A stretch of 33,357 bases of DNA from Candidatus Melainabacteria bacterium (GCA_003153555.1 PLZS01000090.1:1-33357), one strand, 5' to 3'; numbered from the stretch's first letter, positions 1-9,271 are shown. The notes: generated from the letters alone by a model not told the origin. Numbers and translations: made by a program.

Positions 1-474
1 AAATTAGCCAAGTATATGAAGGAGCACGCCAGCGAAATTCAAAAGAACATCGACTCTGAATCGCAAAAGCTTACGAGTGCAGGTGATACAGCAGGTGCTG
101 CTGCTTTGAACGACTTTAAGGGAAAGTTCGATCCTAACAGTGCTGATTTCCAGAAGTTTGCCGGCAGCTTAGCCACACCGATGGAACACTTGCGTGCTGA
201 TAGTGTCAATCATACACATACCTTCGATGCTGATGATGCGAAAACCGTTTTCAATGATGCTCAGCAAAAAGCGATTGTTAATCGAATCATTACGGAGAGA
301 GGCGCTGATGTGGCCGGTGTGGACCTGCGCCGAGAGATTCCGCCAACTTCAGACAAAGCGGGTCGCGAGGCGGCGATTGAAGATCAGAATACGAAGTTGG
401 CAAAGCTTGTGGATGCAATTAGAAACCATCCCGAGCAATTTGCGGATCCATTCCACAAAAAGCAGACTGATTAG
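1..474 (+). CDS. Hypothetical protein, 3' end only
   Basis: The reading frame is open from base 1, so the gene very probably begins before the window; an internal ATG at 16 would give 152 residues, but no ribosome binding site precedes it. The visible part is hydrophilic and rich in Ala, Asp, Lys and Gln, with predicted-helix character and no membrane segment, no cysteine cluster and no motif I recognise. It ends at TAG 472-474, 48 bases before the next gene on the same strand, so the two may be co-transcribed. Function unknown. I am confident that it is coding because of its length and its continuous, biased composition, but not about its start or role. Confidence 0.6.
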   Translation, partial: KLAKYMKEHASEIQKNIDSESQKLTSAGDTAGAAALNDFKGKFDPNSADFQKFAGSLATPMEHLRADSVNHTHTFDADDAKTVFNDAQQKAIVNRIITERGADVAGVDLRREIPPTSDKAGREAAIEDQNTKLAKLVDAIRNHPEQFADPFHKKQTD

Positions 475-522
475 GAACTGTGTTCGAGCTGAATAGCACA
501 TGAGTGAAAGGAGACTGTAGCA

Positions 523-1935
523 TTGCCGGACGTAGTCGAGGCTAACGCAAAGAAAAAGCTCGAGGCATCGCCCGAGTCACACGAGGCTGGGTCAAAAGGT
601 GATCAGCCAAGTCCGCTACGCCGGCAGGTGGATTCTTTGATGTGTGGTGATGAAAGAGCCCAAGCCCACGCTGCCACCGTAAGTGGTGACAAGCGTGCCG
701 CAAAGCAAATTGACTTCGCTCCCTTGGATTCGCACCGGCAACTGCAATCAGGCGAGAAAGAGATTTTTCGTGATGATGGCTCTCGTGTGATCGCAGACAA
801 AGTTGTCGGAAAAGACGGCATCGAAGTCGAGCGCGTGCTGCGCGTTGAGAAAAGAAACGGCAGCATCAGCGAGTATAGCTATGACAAAGATGATCCGACA
901 AAGCTCACTAGCTATAAAGACACAATAAATACCTGCTACGGAAAGACAATTGTTTCCAACAGTGTGCGCGAAGACGATTCGGGCACATTTAAATACACAG
1001 ATAGTGAGGGACGGCAAGAGAAGCACCTTGATACGCATATAGAAGATGGTCACGTAAAATACCGCGCTGACGATCTCGGTTCGCGCATCATGGATAAGCT
1101 GCTTGGTCCCAGTTGGTTGACGGTCGATGCTCTCAGCGAGGCTAAAGAACACTTCGTCGAAGTTGCAGGCAAACGTTTGTTTAACAAAAACCCCGAAGCG
1201 TTAGAACGTTTGGTTGATAAATTGATTCATCATTTTCAGGAGCCAGGGAAGACCGGGATCAAACCGATGAGCGATGACAAGCTCGCGGCATTTTTCGCGT
1301 CAGTGGTGAAGCCTTTGGAAACTGATCGGGCGCATCGAAAAAACGGCGCTCATGCGCTTTCAGATCGTGAAATTGAAAAAGCGACTGAACAAATGCTGAA
1401 AACAGTTTTTAATCCAGAGTTATACAATAATCAAGGACAGATCGGTTCTTGTTATATGAATTCGATTCGTTATTTGGCTGAAAAAACACAGCTTAATCGA
1501 ATCGGTCAAGTATTCGCCTCCATGTACACAAATGGCTCAGTGAAAGGACATAGATTTGATGCCGATGATCTGAGACCCTTGTACGGTCAGGACTACTACA
1601 ATCATGCCATGAATACCGCATTTGTGAAAATGGCAGGCGTATTCAATAAATTGCAAGGCGACTACAGAGGCACAACCACTCCGGAGGCAGAAACTGCCTA
1701 CAAGAAACTATTCGGCAAGGAGTTTCCAGTGTTTTCGCTTGGGCAGGGAATTCGTCAACGTGATCTCGACGATGCGATCGCTAAATTTGGTGGTGCAGCT
1801 TGCATTACTCTTGGTGGCGCCCATGCTCAAGTGGTGCACAAGAATGCCAAAGGACAGTATGTTCTTGAGAATTGGTGGAACGGATACGGCGGGAATGAAG
1901 GAGTCTTGTCTCGAAACCAGCTGCACTTTATCTAA
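523..1935 (+). CDS. Calpain-like papain-fold cysteine protease
   Basis: Predicted intracellular or non-classically exported cysteine peptidase of 470 residues. The start is TTG 523, chosen because GAAAGGAG lies 9 bases upstream. Residues 1-75 are hydrophilic linker. Residues about 80-190 hold beta-hairpin segments with YD-repeat-like texture (EYSYDKDD, FKYTDSEGR). The C-terminal third carries the protease signature: QGQIGSC with Gln304 and Cys310 spaced as in papain and calpain, GGAHAQVV with His434, and LENWWNG with Asn450 (compare calpain NPWG). So the Cys-His-Asn triad is visible in the right order. No signal peptide is seen. The next gene is a second, larger papain-fold protein on the same strand. 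Substrate is unknown. The family call rests on motif spacing only; a structure-based search could place it in C2 or another clan CA family. Confidence 0.72.
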   Translation: MPDVVEANAKKKLEASPESHEAGSKGDQPSPLRRQVDSLMCGDERAQAHAATVSGDKRAAKQIDFAPLDSHRQLQSGEKEIFRDDGSRVIADKVVGKDGIEVERVLRVEKRNGSISEYSYDKDDPTKLTSYKDTINTCYGKTIVSNSVREDDSGTFKYTDSEGRQEKHLDTHIEDGHVKYRADDLGSRIMDKLLGPSWLTVDALSEAKEHFVEVAGKRLFNKNPEALERLVDKLIHHFQEPGKTGIKPMSDDKLAAFFASVVKPLETDRAHRKNGAHALSDREIEKATEQMLKTVFNPELYNNQGQIGSCYMNSIRYLAEKTQLNRIGQVFASMYTNGSVKGHRFDADDLRPLYGQDYYNHAMNTAFVKMAGVFNKLQGDYRGTTTPEAETAYKKLFGKEFPVFSLGQGIRQRDLDDAIAKFGGAACITLGGAHAQVVHKNAKGQYVLENWWNGYGGNEGVLSRNQLHFI

Positions 1936-1961
1936 CTTGATTTCGCAGAGCGATCTTGATC

Positions 1962-2028
1962 CTAAATGCCTTTCAGTTCCCAATAATTGGCTGGAACTTT
2001 TGGCGATATAGTGGAGAGTTTGACGAAG
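1962..2028 (-). pseudogene. Duplicated 3' end of pyruvate kinase gene
   Basis: Read on the minus strand, these bases encode the last 21 residues of pyruvate kinase (FVKLSTISPKVPA, Asn, YWELKGI) and a TAG stop. The intact pyk gene ends with the same peptide except Ser for Asn. Over 64 aligned bases (1965-2028 against 5339-5402) I count 59 identities; four of the five changes are synonymous. Homology stops at 2028; upstream pyk sequence is absent. The fragment follows the first protease gene as the real pyk end follows the second. The rest of the gap (2029-2226) shows no gene and no clear promoter. Confidence 0.85.
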
Positions 2029-2226
2029 CGCATTTTGGTTTCGCATTCCGATCAGGACACCAAAAATTCACACTGCCAACTTAGGATCGTAATATCCGAT
2101 AGACCCCAACCAGCGAAAGCGACCATGTCGTTCGGCTTGTAGTCCGATTATATGGGGCGTTAACTGGCGCTGCTGTGATCGCTTTACTAGATTCTCGAAT
2201 GCCCTCCATTTTGTAGGTAACACCGC

Positions 2227-5200
2227 ATGGGACGAACAGAAAATGTAGATTTTTCACTTCCTCCGCCTGACTCCAAATTGTCGCAATCCGGCGGCCGAGA
2301 AAGTAATCTTGCTGCTCGTGAATTTCAAGTACCTGCCACTATGGGCAATGGCACCGGCTTTGATCGATCGCAGTTGGTAAGAAATCGAAATGCTAATGAA
2401 ATTCCCCTTAATAGTCGGACGATTGGTGATTTCACCAGCAGTCTAACGCTGACCAATCTCACAATCGTTGACGACGGACAAGATTTGCTCCGCAAGCAAA
2501 GAAGTCCATTAGCACGTGGACTAAGCGAGGTTGTTCCTGCGCCGCCACGAGACCTTCGTACCAGTGCCGCCGATGCAAGCGCCGAAGCACATCGGCAAGA
2601 AAGCATTCCCAAGCGCGAGTTTGGACCTAATGTGATTGTGGATGCAAAAAACCAAATTTCGAAAATTACTTACCCCGACGAAAACAAAACACGCGAATTT
2701 AGTCGAGACGAATATGGCGAGATTAACAAACTCGTCACGACAACTCCGCGCGGACAATTCAACTATGTAAAAGAAGATGGACGGTGGTTTTATCTAGAGT
2801 CAGGCAAAAACAAACGTCCTTTCGATGCTATGGCGCTCGATGCTCACGGTGAGTTCTCGAGAGTAGTGCGCGACGGTGTTGCACTAACGCAGCGTCCAGA
2901 CGGTACCTCCGTTGAAGAGGAGGTCTCCGCCCTTGGTGTGCGCATGACGAGGAACGAAGAAGGGCAGCCTGAAATAATAAAGCGTCCGGATGGCAGCCAG
3001 GTAAATGCGTTGTACGAAAACGGAAATCTGGTCAAGCTGGTTGAAAAAGAAGGTGATAAGTCCGTTTCTTGGACGCCTGATAAGGCTGGGCGCTGGACGA
3101 GTGATGAGCAGCCATCGCAATCAGTGCAAAATCTGCGGGTCGAAAGAAATGGCAATCTGAGATATTCGGCCGAAAATGTGAAGTACATAGTTCGCAGCAA
3201 CGGAGCTGAAATTGAGGAAGGTCCTGGTCGTTCCAAGTTTTCTTTCGACGAGCAGGGGCGATTTAGATCCATTACCAGTCCCGATGGGAAAAACACAACG
3301 AGTTTTTCGTACGCAGGCGCTGACGACGAACCAAGTCGAATACAAGTAATCGAACGTGAAAAGAACGAGACCAGAAACTATATCCATGAGCCTGAGAAGG
3401 GTGGATGGACGCGGGTCAACAAAGACAATCAGGCGATGGGAACCTGGAAAGGTGAAGTCAAAATTGGTGATGATGGTACCTATTCCATTAAGGCTACCGG
3501 CACTAAGGGCGATGCCTGGACGGTTTATCATACCGACGGAACCACTCAGAGGGAGTGTCATCGTCAGAATGGGACACTTGCAGTTACGAACACTACTGGT
3601 GATCTGACATCCGCAACTCGCGTCGATGGAACGGTTCTAAAGGCTGATTACGACGCAAAGGGACTGAGCGTACTTTCTCAGCAAAACAAGACCGGCGATA
3701 AAGTTAACTGGCAAAGGCAGCCGGATGGTACATGGAAGTCAGACTCGCCTGACTTTCCAGGCGCTCTTAAAAATGTCACGGTGAATCTAGATGGCGAGAT
3801 CTCGATCGTCGAAGCAAGCCAGGCTCGGACTACGCTAAAAGCTGATGGTTCCTCGCACATGGAGAAGGCGGACGGTTCATTTGTCGACGCGGATCGAAAT
3901 TGGATGGTTCGACGTGTTGGTATCGATAATCAGAATTACCGCACACTAGATTATCAAGACGGAAGACTGTCCAAAGTAACCGAAATCACCACATCCGGTA
4001 CCAAAGTGTGGCAGCGCAAGCCGGATGGACAGGAAGAACGGCAGGACATCCAGGTTTCGTCGGATGGCTACGTTAGCTACAAAGTTGACGGAAAAACTAT
4101 CGTTGAAGGTTCAAACCTCTCAAAGATGGAATTGAACAACAATTTGAGCCCCTCCCGTGTATCTTTGCCAAACGGCGCCAGTAGAGACTACAAGTATGAT
4201 CATTCCGGTTCTCTTCAGTCAATCACCGATCGTCGCGTCACTGCAAACGAAACTAAAGCGGAAGTTTGGAAAAAAGTCGCTGAGGGCGAAAACAGAAGCA
4301 ATCGTTTCGAAAATCGTACTAGAGATGGAAAGGTGCAGGTTCGCAACGACATTTATGTAGATGAGTCGGGTGATTACCTTTACCGCAGCAATGATGGCAG
4401 AGCGCACGCCGCGCCCGTTAGCGATCTGATGAAAGGCGGCAGGCAGAGCCAGGAGACACGACGCGAACAACCTAGACGGCCTGACGGCGATCGACCGCCG
4501 ACACCGACTGATCGCGTGCCAGTCATACCTCCGAATGGAGAAAATCAGAATGAAGTTACCGATCACTCATTTCAACTGAAGGGATATATGCTGCCATCGC
4601 CGGATCAGCTCGGTGCAGGATCCTGTCTCTACATGTCGGCAACCGGGATCGCCGAATTCCTTTTGAATAAATCGAAGGGCATTGTTCATCCTCAGGTTGG
4701 AGGCCCGACAGATCTTTCTGAACAATGGACCATTAACTTGAGCAAAAGAGTTCAATTGGGCAACAACTACACTGATGCCCCAGAGCTCTTAGCTAGAGCC
4801 GGAGCTATTCCTGACTCACGTCTGAAGTTCAAAGCATATGCCGGTTCGACATGGATGAATGAAGCTTCGTTTGGTATGAACGGAACGGAAGCCTTGCCAG
4901 CAATGAAGAAGGAAGTTTTGTTCAGCACTGGCGGAGAAGGTTCTCAGCAAAGTTTCGGGCGGATGCGGCCGGGCGACCTGGAGAAGATCAAACAATACCT
5001 GCGTAAGAACGAGTCGCCAGTGCTGTTCGTTTATAAACCACCGACCGCAAATTGGTGGCACGCGAATATTATCACTGGCTATGACGATAAGACGCAGACC
5101 TTCACGGTGCGCGATTCGTCGTTTGGAAATCAGGTTGTCGACGCTCCGGCCTACAACTATGACGGCAGGTCACCGTACGGACCTCGACAATATCGCAATG

Positions 5201-5325
5201 AAACGAAGATGCCTTATTATCAAGTGCTTCAATGGGGAAATCATGCCACTGGCTATAAGCTTGCCAATCAGCCCGATGCAGCTCTGGTAAGTGCAGAGAG
5301 GCCTGTTGTTTCACACAAGTTGTGA
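2227..5325 (+). CDS. YD-repeat-like protein with C-terminal papain-like protease domain
   Basis: A 1032-residue protein. ATG 2227 is the first start after an in-frame TAA at 2218. Residues 1-130 are polar and probably disordered. About 130-700 consist of many short beta-hairpin units with recurring D-G-x, Y-x-Y and S-x-D-G patterns (for example ITYPDENKTREF, VRSNGAEIE), resembling YD/Rhs-type repeats but without the Rhs core signature. About 720-760 is a Pro/Arg-rich linker. The C-terminal domain carries QLGAGSC (Gln794, Cys800), WWHANIITGYD (His945) and VRDSS (Asp963), the Gln-Cys-His-Asp order of C39/papain-fold peptidases. There is no signal peptide or transmembrane segment. It ends 10 bases before the convergent pyk gene. 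Possible roles are a surface or secreted effector or a self-processing protein; neither is shown by the sequence. Confidence 0.72.
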   Translation: MGRTENVDFSLPPPDSKLSQSGGRESNLAAREFQVPATMGNGTGFDRSQLVRNRNANEIPLNSRTIGDFTSSLTLTNLTIVDDGQDLLRKQRSPLARGLSEVVPAPPRDLRTSAADASAEAHRQESIPKREFGPNVIVDAKNQISKITYPDENKTREFSRDEYGEINKLVTTTPRGQFNYVKEDGRWFYLESGKNKRPFDAMALDAHGEFSRVVRDGVALTQRPDGTSVEEEVSALGVRMTRNEEGQPEIIKRPDGSQVNALYENGNLVKLVEKEGDKSVSWTPDKAGRWTSDEQPSQSVQNLRVERNGNLRYSAENVKYIVRSNGAEIEEGPGRSKFSFDEQGRFRSITSPDGKNTTSFSYAGADDEPSRIQVIEREKNETRNYIHEPEKGGWTRVNKDNQAMGTWKGEVKIGDDGTYSIKATGTKGDAWTVYHTDGTTQRECHRQNGTLAVTNTTGDLTSATRVDGTVLKADYDAKGLSVLSQQNKTGDKVNWQRQPDGTWKSDSPDFPGALKNVTVNLDGEISIVEASQARTTLKADGSSHMEKADGSFVDADRNWMVRRVGIDNQNYRTLDYQDGRLSKVTEITTSGTKVWQRKPDGQEERQDIQVSSDGYVSYKVDGKTIVEGSNLSKMELNNNLSPSRVSLPNGASRDYKYDHSGSLQSITDRRVTANETKAEVWKKVAEGENRSNRFENRTRDGKVQVRNDIYVDESGDYLYRSNDGRAHAAPVSDLMKGGRQSQETRREQPRRPDGDRPPTPTDRVPVIPPNGENQNEVTDHSFQLKGYMLPSPDQLGAGSCLYMSATGIAEFLLNKSKGIVHPQVGGPTDLSEQWTINLSKRVQLGNNYTDAPELLARAGAIPDSRLKFKAYAGSTWMNEASFGMNGTEALPAMKKEVLFSTGGEGSQQSFGRMRPGDLEKIKQYLRKNESPVLFVYKPPTANWWHANIITGYDDKTQTFTVRDSSFGNQVVDAPAYNYDGRSPYGPRQYRNETKMPYYQVLQWGNHATGYKLANQPDAALVSAERPVVSHKL

Positions 5326-5335
5326 ACAGACCGAA

Positions 5336-6778
5336 TTAGATGCCTTTCAGTTCCCAATAACTGGCTGGAACTTTTGGCGAAATAGTGGAGAGCTTAACGA
5401 AGTTGGCGGCTCCACGTGCGGCGATTGGCAAACCGCCCGTGATGATAATGTTGTCCTTTGGCGAAACGATTCCCCGTTTCAAAAGCGTCTCTTCCACCAT
5501 TGAAAGTGTTGACTCAGAATCGCTTACTTCGGTCAGCATAAGAGGAGTGGTGCCCCAGACAATGCTTAATTGGCGGTAGACATGTACGTGTTGCGTCAGG
5601 GCGATGATCGGACCTGGTGGTCTGAATTGTGAAATCAGCCTGGCAGTCGATCCGGTTTTAGTGAATGCCGCAATCACGCGTGCTTTCATATCAACCGCCA
5701 TATTGCAGGCAGCGTGAGCGATCGCGTGTGCTGATGTCGGCAATTCGTGTTCGTGTAATTTTGAGAAGTCCACACTACCTTCCGCGGCAGCGGCAATCCG
5801 TCTCATCATCCGCACTGCTTCAACGGGATAATCGCCCATCGCGCTTTCCTCAGAAAGCATGACGGCATCAGTGCCGTCATAGATTGCATTGGCCACGTCC
5901 GATGCTTCTGCTCGTGTCGGGCGAGGATTGTGGATCATTGATTCAAGCATCTGCGTAGCAGTGATTACTGGTTTGCCTTTTGCATTTGCTCGTCTGGTAA
6001 TTCGTTTTTGAATTGGTGGCACCTTTTCAGGCGGCAATTCAACACCAAGGTCGCCACGAGCAATCATGACACCATCTGAGAGGTCAATGATCTCTTCAAG
6101 GTGATCGATCGCTTCTGGTTTTTCCAATTTTGCGATGATTGAAACTGGAGGCCAGTGCTCACCGATGAACTCGCGCAAATACAAAATGTCTTGTGGATCG
6201 CGCACGAATGACAGGGCGACAAAATCAACATCGTACTTCAAGCCGAAGGCCAGATCTGATTTGTCTTTTTCTGTCAGTGCTGGAATTGAAAGACGGACTC
6301 CGGGAATGTTGATGCCCTGGTGATCTTTCAAATAACTGCCATTTACAATTTCGCATTCGACATCGGTGTCAGTTGTTTTGAGTACCTTCAGTTCGATCAA
6401 GCCATCATGCAAAAGAATCGTATCTGATGTTTTCACTTCTTTGGCCAGATTGGCATAGTTCGTGCTCACTATTTTCTCTGAGCCTTCAACTTCTCGACTT
6501 GTGAGAGTGAATTTCTGTCCCGTTGTCAGATCGACTTTGCCACCTTTGACTTTGCCGGTGCGAAGCTTTGGACCACACAGGTCTAATAAAATTCCAACCG
6601 ATTGATCCAAGCGCTGACTGATTTCTCTCACATCTACAACTATGGAAGCGATCGAATCATGGTCTGCGTGCGAGCAATTGATCCGAGCGACGCTCATGCC
6701 TGCTTGAATTAGAGCCTCAAGAACAACAGGGTTTCTACAAGCGGGGCCAATCGTGGCAATAATTTTCGTCCTGGTCAT
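5336..6778 (-). CDS. pyk: Pyruvate kinase
   Basis: Transfers phosphate from phosphoenolpyruvate to ADP, giving pyruvate and ATP, in the last step of cytoplasmic glycolysis. At 480 residues it has the usual bacterial length. The N-terminus TKIIATIGPACRNP and ARINCSHAD match the substrate-site region (with Cys where Phe is common before SH). IIAKLEKPEAI carries the catalytic-region lysine, MIARGDLGVE the metal/active-site helix, and TATQMLESM plus PTRAEASDVANAIYDG the signature of the A domain; the C-terminal allosteric-type domain is complete. ATG 6778 is preceded by GGAG at 7 bases. It lies 99 bases downstream of the GH57 gene on the same strand, so an operon for storage-glucan turnover and glycolysis is possible. 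A partial copy of its 3' end is found at 1962-2028. Confidence 0.97.
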   Translation of the reverse strand: MTRTKIIATIGPACRNPVVLEALIQAGMSVARINCSHADHDSIASIVVDVREISQRLDQSVGILLDLCGPKLRTGKVKGGKVDLTTGQKFTLTSREVEGSEKIVSTNYANLAKEVKTSDTILLHDGLIELKVLKTTDTDVECEIVNGSYLKDHQGINIPGVRLSIPALTEKDKSDLAFGLKYDVDFVALSFVRDPQDILYLREFIGEHWPPVSIIAKLEKPEAIDHLEEIIDLSDGVMIARGDLGVELPPEKVPPIQKRITRRANAKGKPVITATQMLESMIHNPRPTRAEASDVANAIYDGTDAVMLSEESAMGDYPVEAVRMMRRIAAAAEGSVDFSKLHEHELPTSAHAIAHAACNMAVDMKARVIAAFTKTGSTARLISQFRPPGPIIALTQHVHVYRQLSIVWGTTPLMLTEVSDSESTLSMVEETLLKRGIVSPKDNIIITGGLPIAARGAANFVKLSTISPKVPASYWELKGI

Positions 6779-6877
6779 CCGTTAACTCCGTAAACCTTAG
6801 ATAGGTTAGCCTGATCCTTCACGAGTGATTTGATTTACTCCTGAAGAAATATAGAACATTGGATATACAGAGCGTCT

Positions 6878-8548
6878 CTAGCTTCGTGTCGCTGGCGTAT
6901 TCAAAGCAGCGACGGCCGAATGCCTGAAATCGTTCGGTGAAATTGTCGGGAAACAATTGTCGATATCTTCGATGCTCGCTAGCTTCGCTTCGTCAATTTG
7001 GTTTTTGGTCAGCATTTGAGTAAGCGTGTTGAAGCGCTCAGCATGCTCATTGAACCTTTCGGTGGCATAGACTTTCGCTTGTCCGGTCGTAACAAGGAAC
7101 GGCCAATCGCTTGATTCAAGTAATAACAATTCTCGACCGGCTTGCTTCAAAATTCGCTGAACGACATCGTCTGATTTGCTCGCATATTGCTCTACCAACG
7201 CGACCATTGTCTTTTCAGAGTCATTGATAATTGGCCACATCCATTGGGTGTCATTGTTCAACCAAACTTGCCAGTGACCACCTGAACCCCAAGATGATTC
7301 AGGAAGTTCGATTGCTCGTTGTGGTGGGTTGGCTGCAAGATATTCACTTGCTGTCTGTGGGGTGACAGCTGTGTATGTGCGCATCTTCTTCAATACTTCT
7401 TTGATCCAATTGACGCCTTCAAACCACCAGTGACCAAACAGTTCGGTGTCAAAGCTGACCATCACAAGTCCGGGCTGACCGGTTTTCTTGAGCTGCTCGG
7501 TCAGTGTTTGTTGAATAAATCCAACGTAATGATCCGCATTCTCTCTCATCCGATTCATTGCTGCTTCTGGATTGTAGCGTTGCTTGTCACCTAAATCCGT
7601 CGTCTTGGAAGTGAGCTTCCAGTAGTGCAATCCGGACTTGTCATCTTTCTTGTGAAATTCTCTGTAATTTGCGTCGCCTGGATATCCGTGTTCCGCTGAC
7701 CAAACTTGATAGCCAGCTTCTTCATGACGTCCGAGAACTGCGACGGGATATTCTTTCAACCAGAAGGCTTCGAACGTATCGAGACCAGTAGCTGGTCTTG
7801 GCGGTGCTGGAATGTATTCAATCGTTCCATATGGGCCGAAGACTTTGCGCAGCTCGGCAGTCTGTCCGCCTTTAATTACAAATGATTCGGTAAAGAAATA
7901 TTCCAAGCCCAGATCATGAAGCCATTTTTCTACGCCTGGACGGTCAGCCGTTGCCGGTCTGTAGGCGCATTCCGGTAGCCAGCAGCCCTTGGGAGCGCGA
8001 CCAAACAAACGCTTGTACGAATCGATGCCAGTTTTGAATTGAGCGTATAAAGACTCGTCTGTTTCGAGTAATGGTGAAAAGCAATGCGTGGCTGCGGATG
8101 TGGTTATCTCGATGGCGCCTAGATCTTGATACTTCTTGAAGCCGCCAATAATGTCCCGATTCCATCTGTCATGGTAATCAGTGCGCACCTGTTGAAACCA
8201 GTTCAAGTAGAAGCGTGCCAGATGCAAAAAGTCAGGGTTTGGCGTTTCGCCTCGAGGGCCGTAACGCGCTTCATCCAATTGAGCAGCTTCGATGCGATCG
8301 CCAAGAAACTTGTCAAAGCCCTTGTTCAGATGAGGATCGGCTAGCTGTTCGCCCAAAATTGGAGTGATTCCAATCGTTAGCTTTGCCGGGACACCTTCAT
8401 CCCATAAGTCGCCAATCGCGTTCAGAAGAGGGATATAGCTCTCGGCCATACACTCATAAACACTTTCTTCTCCGAACGGCCACATACCGGCTTTCCTGTA
8501 ATAGGGAAGGTGGCTATGGAGCATGAAAACAAACGAACCTACACTCAC
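6878..8548 (-). CDS. GH57-family 1,4-alpha-glucan branching enzyme (DUF1957 type)
   Basis: Predicted to form alpha-1,6 branches in glycogen-like glucan in the cytoplasm. The 556 residues open with FMLHSHLPYYRKAG (HSHLPY, residues 11-16), the metal/active-site start of GH57 enzymes. WLPECAY carries the expected nucleophile Glu193, and FDTELFGHWWFEG carries the expected acid/base Asp367; SSWGSGGHWQVW near residue 430 is also typical. These positions match the layout of the archaeal and Thermus branching enzymes of this family. The start is GTG 8548, supported by AGGAG 7 bases upstream; no upstream in-frame ATG is better. The gene is divergent from a small gene at 8707, with 158 bases between. 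An amylopullulanase-type activity cannot be excluded, but length and C-terminal helical domain favour branching. Confidence 0.9.
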   Translation of the reverse strand: MSVGSFVFMLHSHLPYYRKAGMWPFGEESVYECMAESYIPLLNAIGDLWDEGVPAKLTIGITPILGEQLADPHLNKGFDKFLGDRIEAAQLDEARYGPRGETPNPDFLHLARFYLNWFQQVRTDYHDRWNRDIIGGFKKYQDLGAIEITTSAATHCFSPLLETDESLYAQFKTGIDSYKRLFGRAPKGCWLPECAYRPATADRPGVEKWLHDLGLEYFFTESFVIKGGQTAELRKVFGPYGTIEYIPAPPRPATGLDTFEAFWLKEYPVAVLGRHEEAGYQVWSAEHGYPGDANYREFHKKDDKSGLHYWKLTSKTTDLGDKQRYNPEAAMNRMRENADHYVGFIQQTLTEQLKKTGQPGLVMVSFDTELFGHWWFEGVNWIKEVLKKMRTYTAVTPQTASEYLAANPPQRAIELPESSWGSGGHWQVWLNNDTQWMWPIINDSEKTMVALVEQYASKSDDVVQRILKQAGRELLLLESSDWPFLVTTGQAKVYATERFNEHAERFNTLTQMLTKNQIDEAKLASIEDIDNCFPTISPNDFRHSAVAALNTPATRS

Positions 8549-8706
8549 TCGACAACTCCTGCGGGGCGTTTACGAATTCAAGAATATATAGCAATTCAAT
8601 ATTTCTTTCGCCCACTCCTGCTCAAACCGTAACTATTCTTCAGGAGCGCGGTATTCTGTTCGTTGTTTAACTTCATCCGACTGCCTGAGCCGAACGACAG
8701 AACTAT

Positions 8707-8982
8707 ATGTCAGATCTCGAGTCCTCCCCAGCTGAAAAAAAGCCAAGCCCGTCCAAGCCTGTGGAGAAAAGTCCGGCGGATAACAAGGTGGTGAAATTGC
8801 TAGAGAAAAATCCTCTGGGCATGACCTTGCCTGAAATGGCGGGGGGCATTAGACAACTTAAGAAGATTCGCACTCTAAGACCAATTCTTGGCGAGGCGAT
8901 CAAATCGGGCTTGGTCATGCCGGTCAGCCAGCGGGCTGGGCATACCGTGTACCGCCTGGTTAAGTATCTTGGACCTCGCTAA
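8707..8982 (+). CDS. Small winged-helix-like protein, function unknown
   Basis: A 91-residue basic protein. Residues 1-30 are a Lys/Pro/Ser-rich tail. Residues 28-88 (VVKLLEKNPLGMTLPEMAGG, then LRPILGEAIKSGLVMPV and YRLVKY) have the helix-turn-helix plus beta-wing pattern of small winged-helix domains, which suggests DNA or nucleoprotein binding. No strong ribosome binding site is seen before ATG 8707. Its last 23 bases overlap the last bases of the convergent DUF167 gene. Coding is likely because of the sensible domain pattern, but a precise function cannot be named. Confidence 0.6.
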   Translation: MSDLESSPAEKKPSPSKPVEKSPADNKVVKLLEKNPLGMTLPEMAGGIRQLKKIRTLRPILGEAIKSGLVMPVSQRAGHTVYRLVKYLGPR

Positions 8983-9271
8983 GCGTCGATTTCAGGCGTT
9001 GCATCAAGGCTTTAGCGTCCCCGGTTATGCCGACCAGCTTGTCGCGACAATGTTCACCTCTTATTAAGGTCACAGAAGTTTTACCTACTCCGAAATGCGC
9101 TGCTAAAAAGCCTCGTAGCGCCTTGTTAGCGGACCCTTCGACAGATTTCGCAGTGATCTTGACTTTCAATTTGCCGTCGTGAACACCGACAATTTCATCG
9201 CGAGATGAGCCTGGGAGTGCGTATACGCACAGAGTAATTCCGGTGGCTGTTGCCTTGGCTATTGGATCCAT
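8960..9271 (-). CDS. DUF167 (UPF0235/YggU-like) family protein
   Basis: Small soluble protein of a widespread family with no settled biochemical role. The 103 residues show the family pattern: LCVYALPGSSRDEIVGVHDGKLKVKI, then SVEGSANKALRGFLAAHFGV, and a C-terminal strand-helix (VTLIRGEHCRDKLVGI). The P-G-S-x-x-x-x-I and EG-AN-x-x-L signatures are the usual conserved points. ATG 9271 is preferred over TTG 9274 because AAAGG lies about 10 bases upstream. The gene is divergent from kdsA with only about 50 bases between, and its 3' end overlaps the convergent small gene by 23 bases. Confidence 0.85.
   Translation of the reverse strand: MDPIAKATATGITLCVYALPGSSRDEIVGVHDGKLKVKITAKSVEGSANKALRGFLAAHFGVGKTSVTLIRGEHCRDKLVGITGDAKALMQRLKSTLSEVQDT

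Noticed and set aside
2227..4400. Rhs/toxin polymorphic system
   Set aside because: The repeats look YD-like but the Rhs core signature is absent, the C-terminal domain is a recognisable peptidase, and no immunity-type gene follows; the next gene is convergent pyk.
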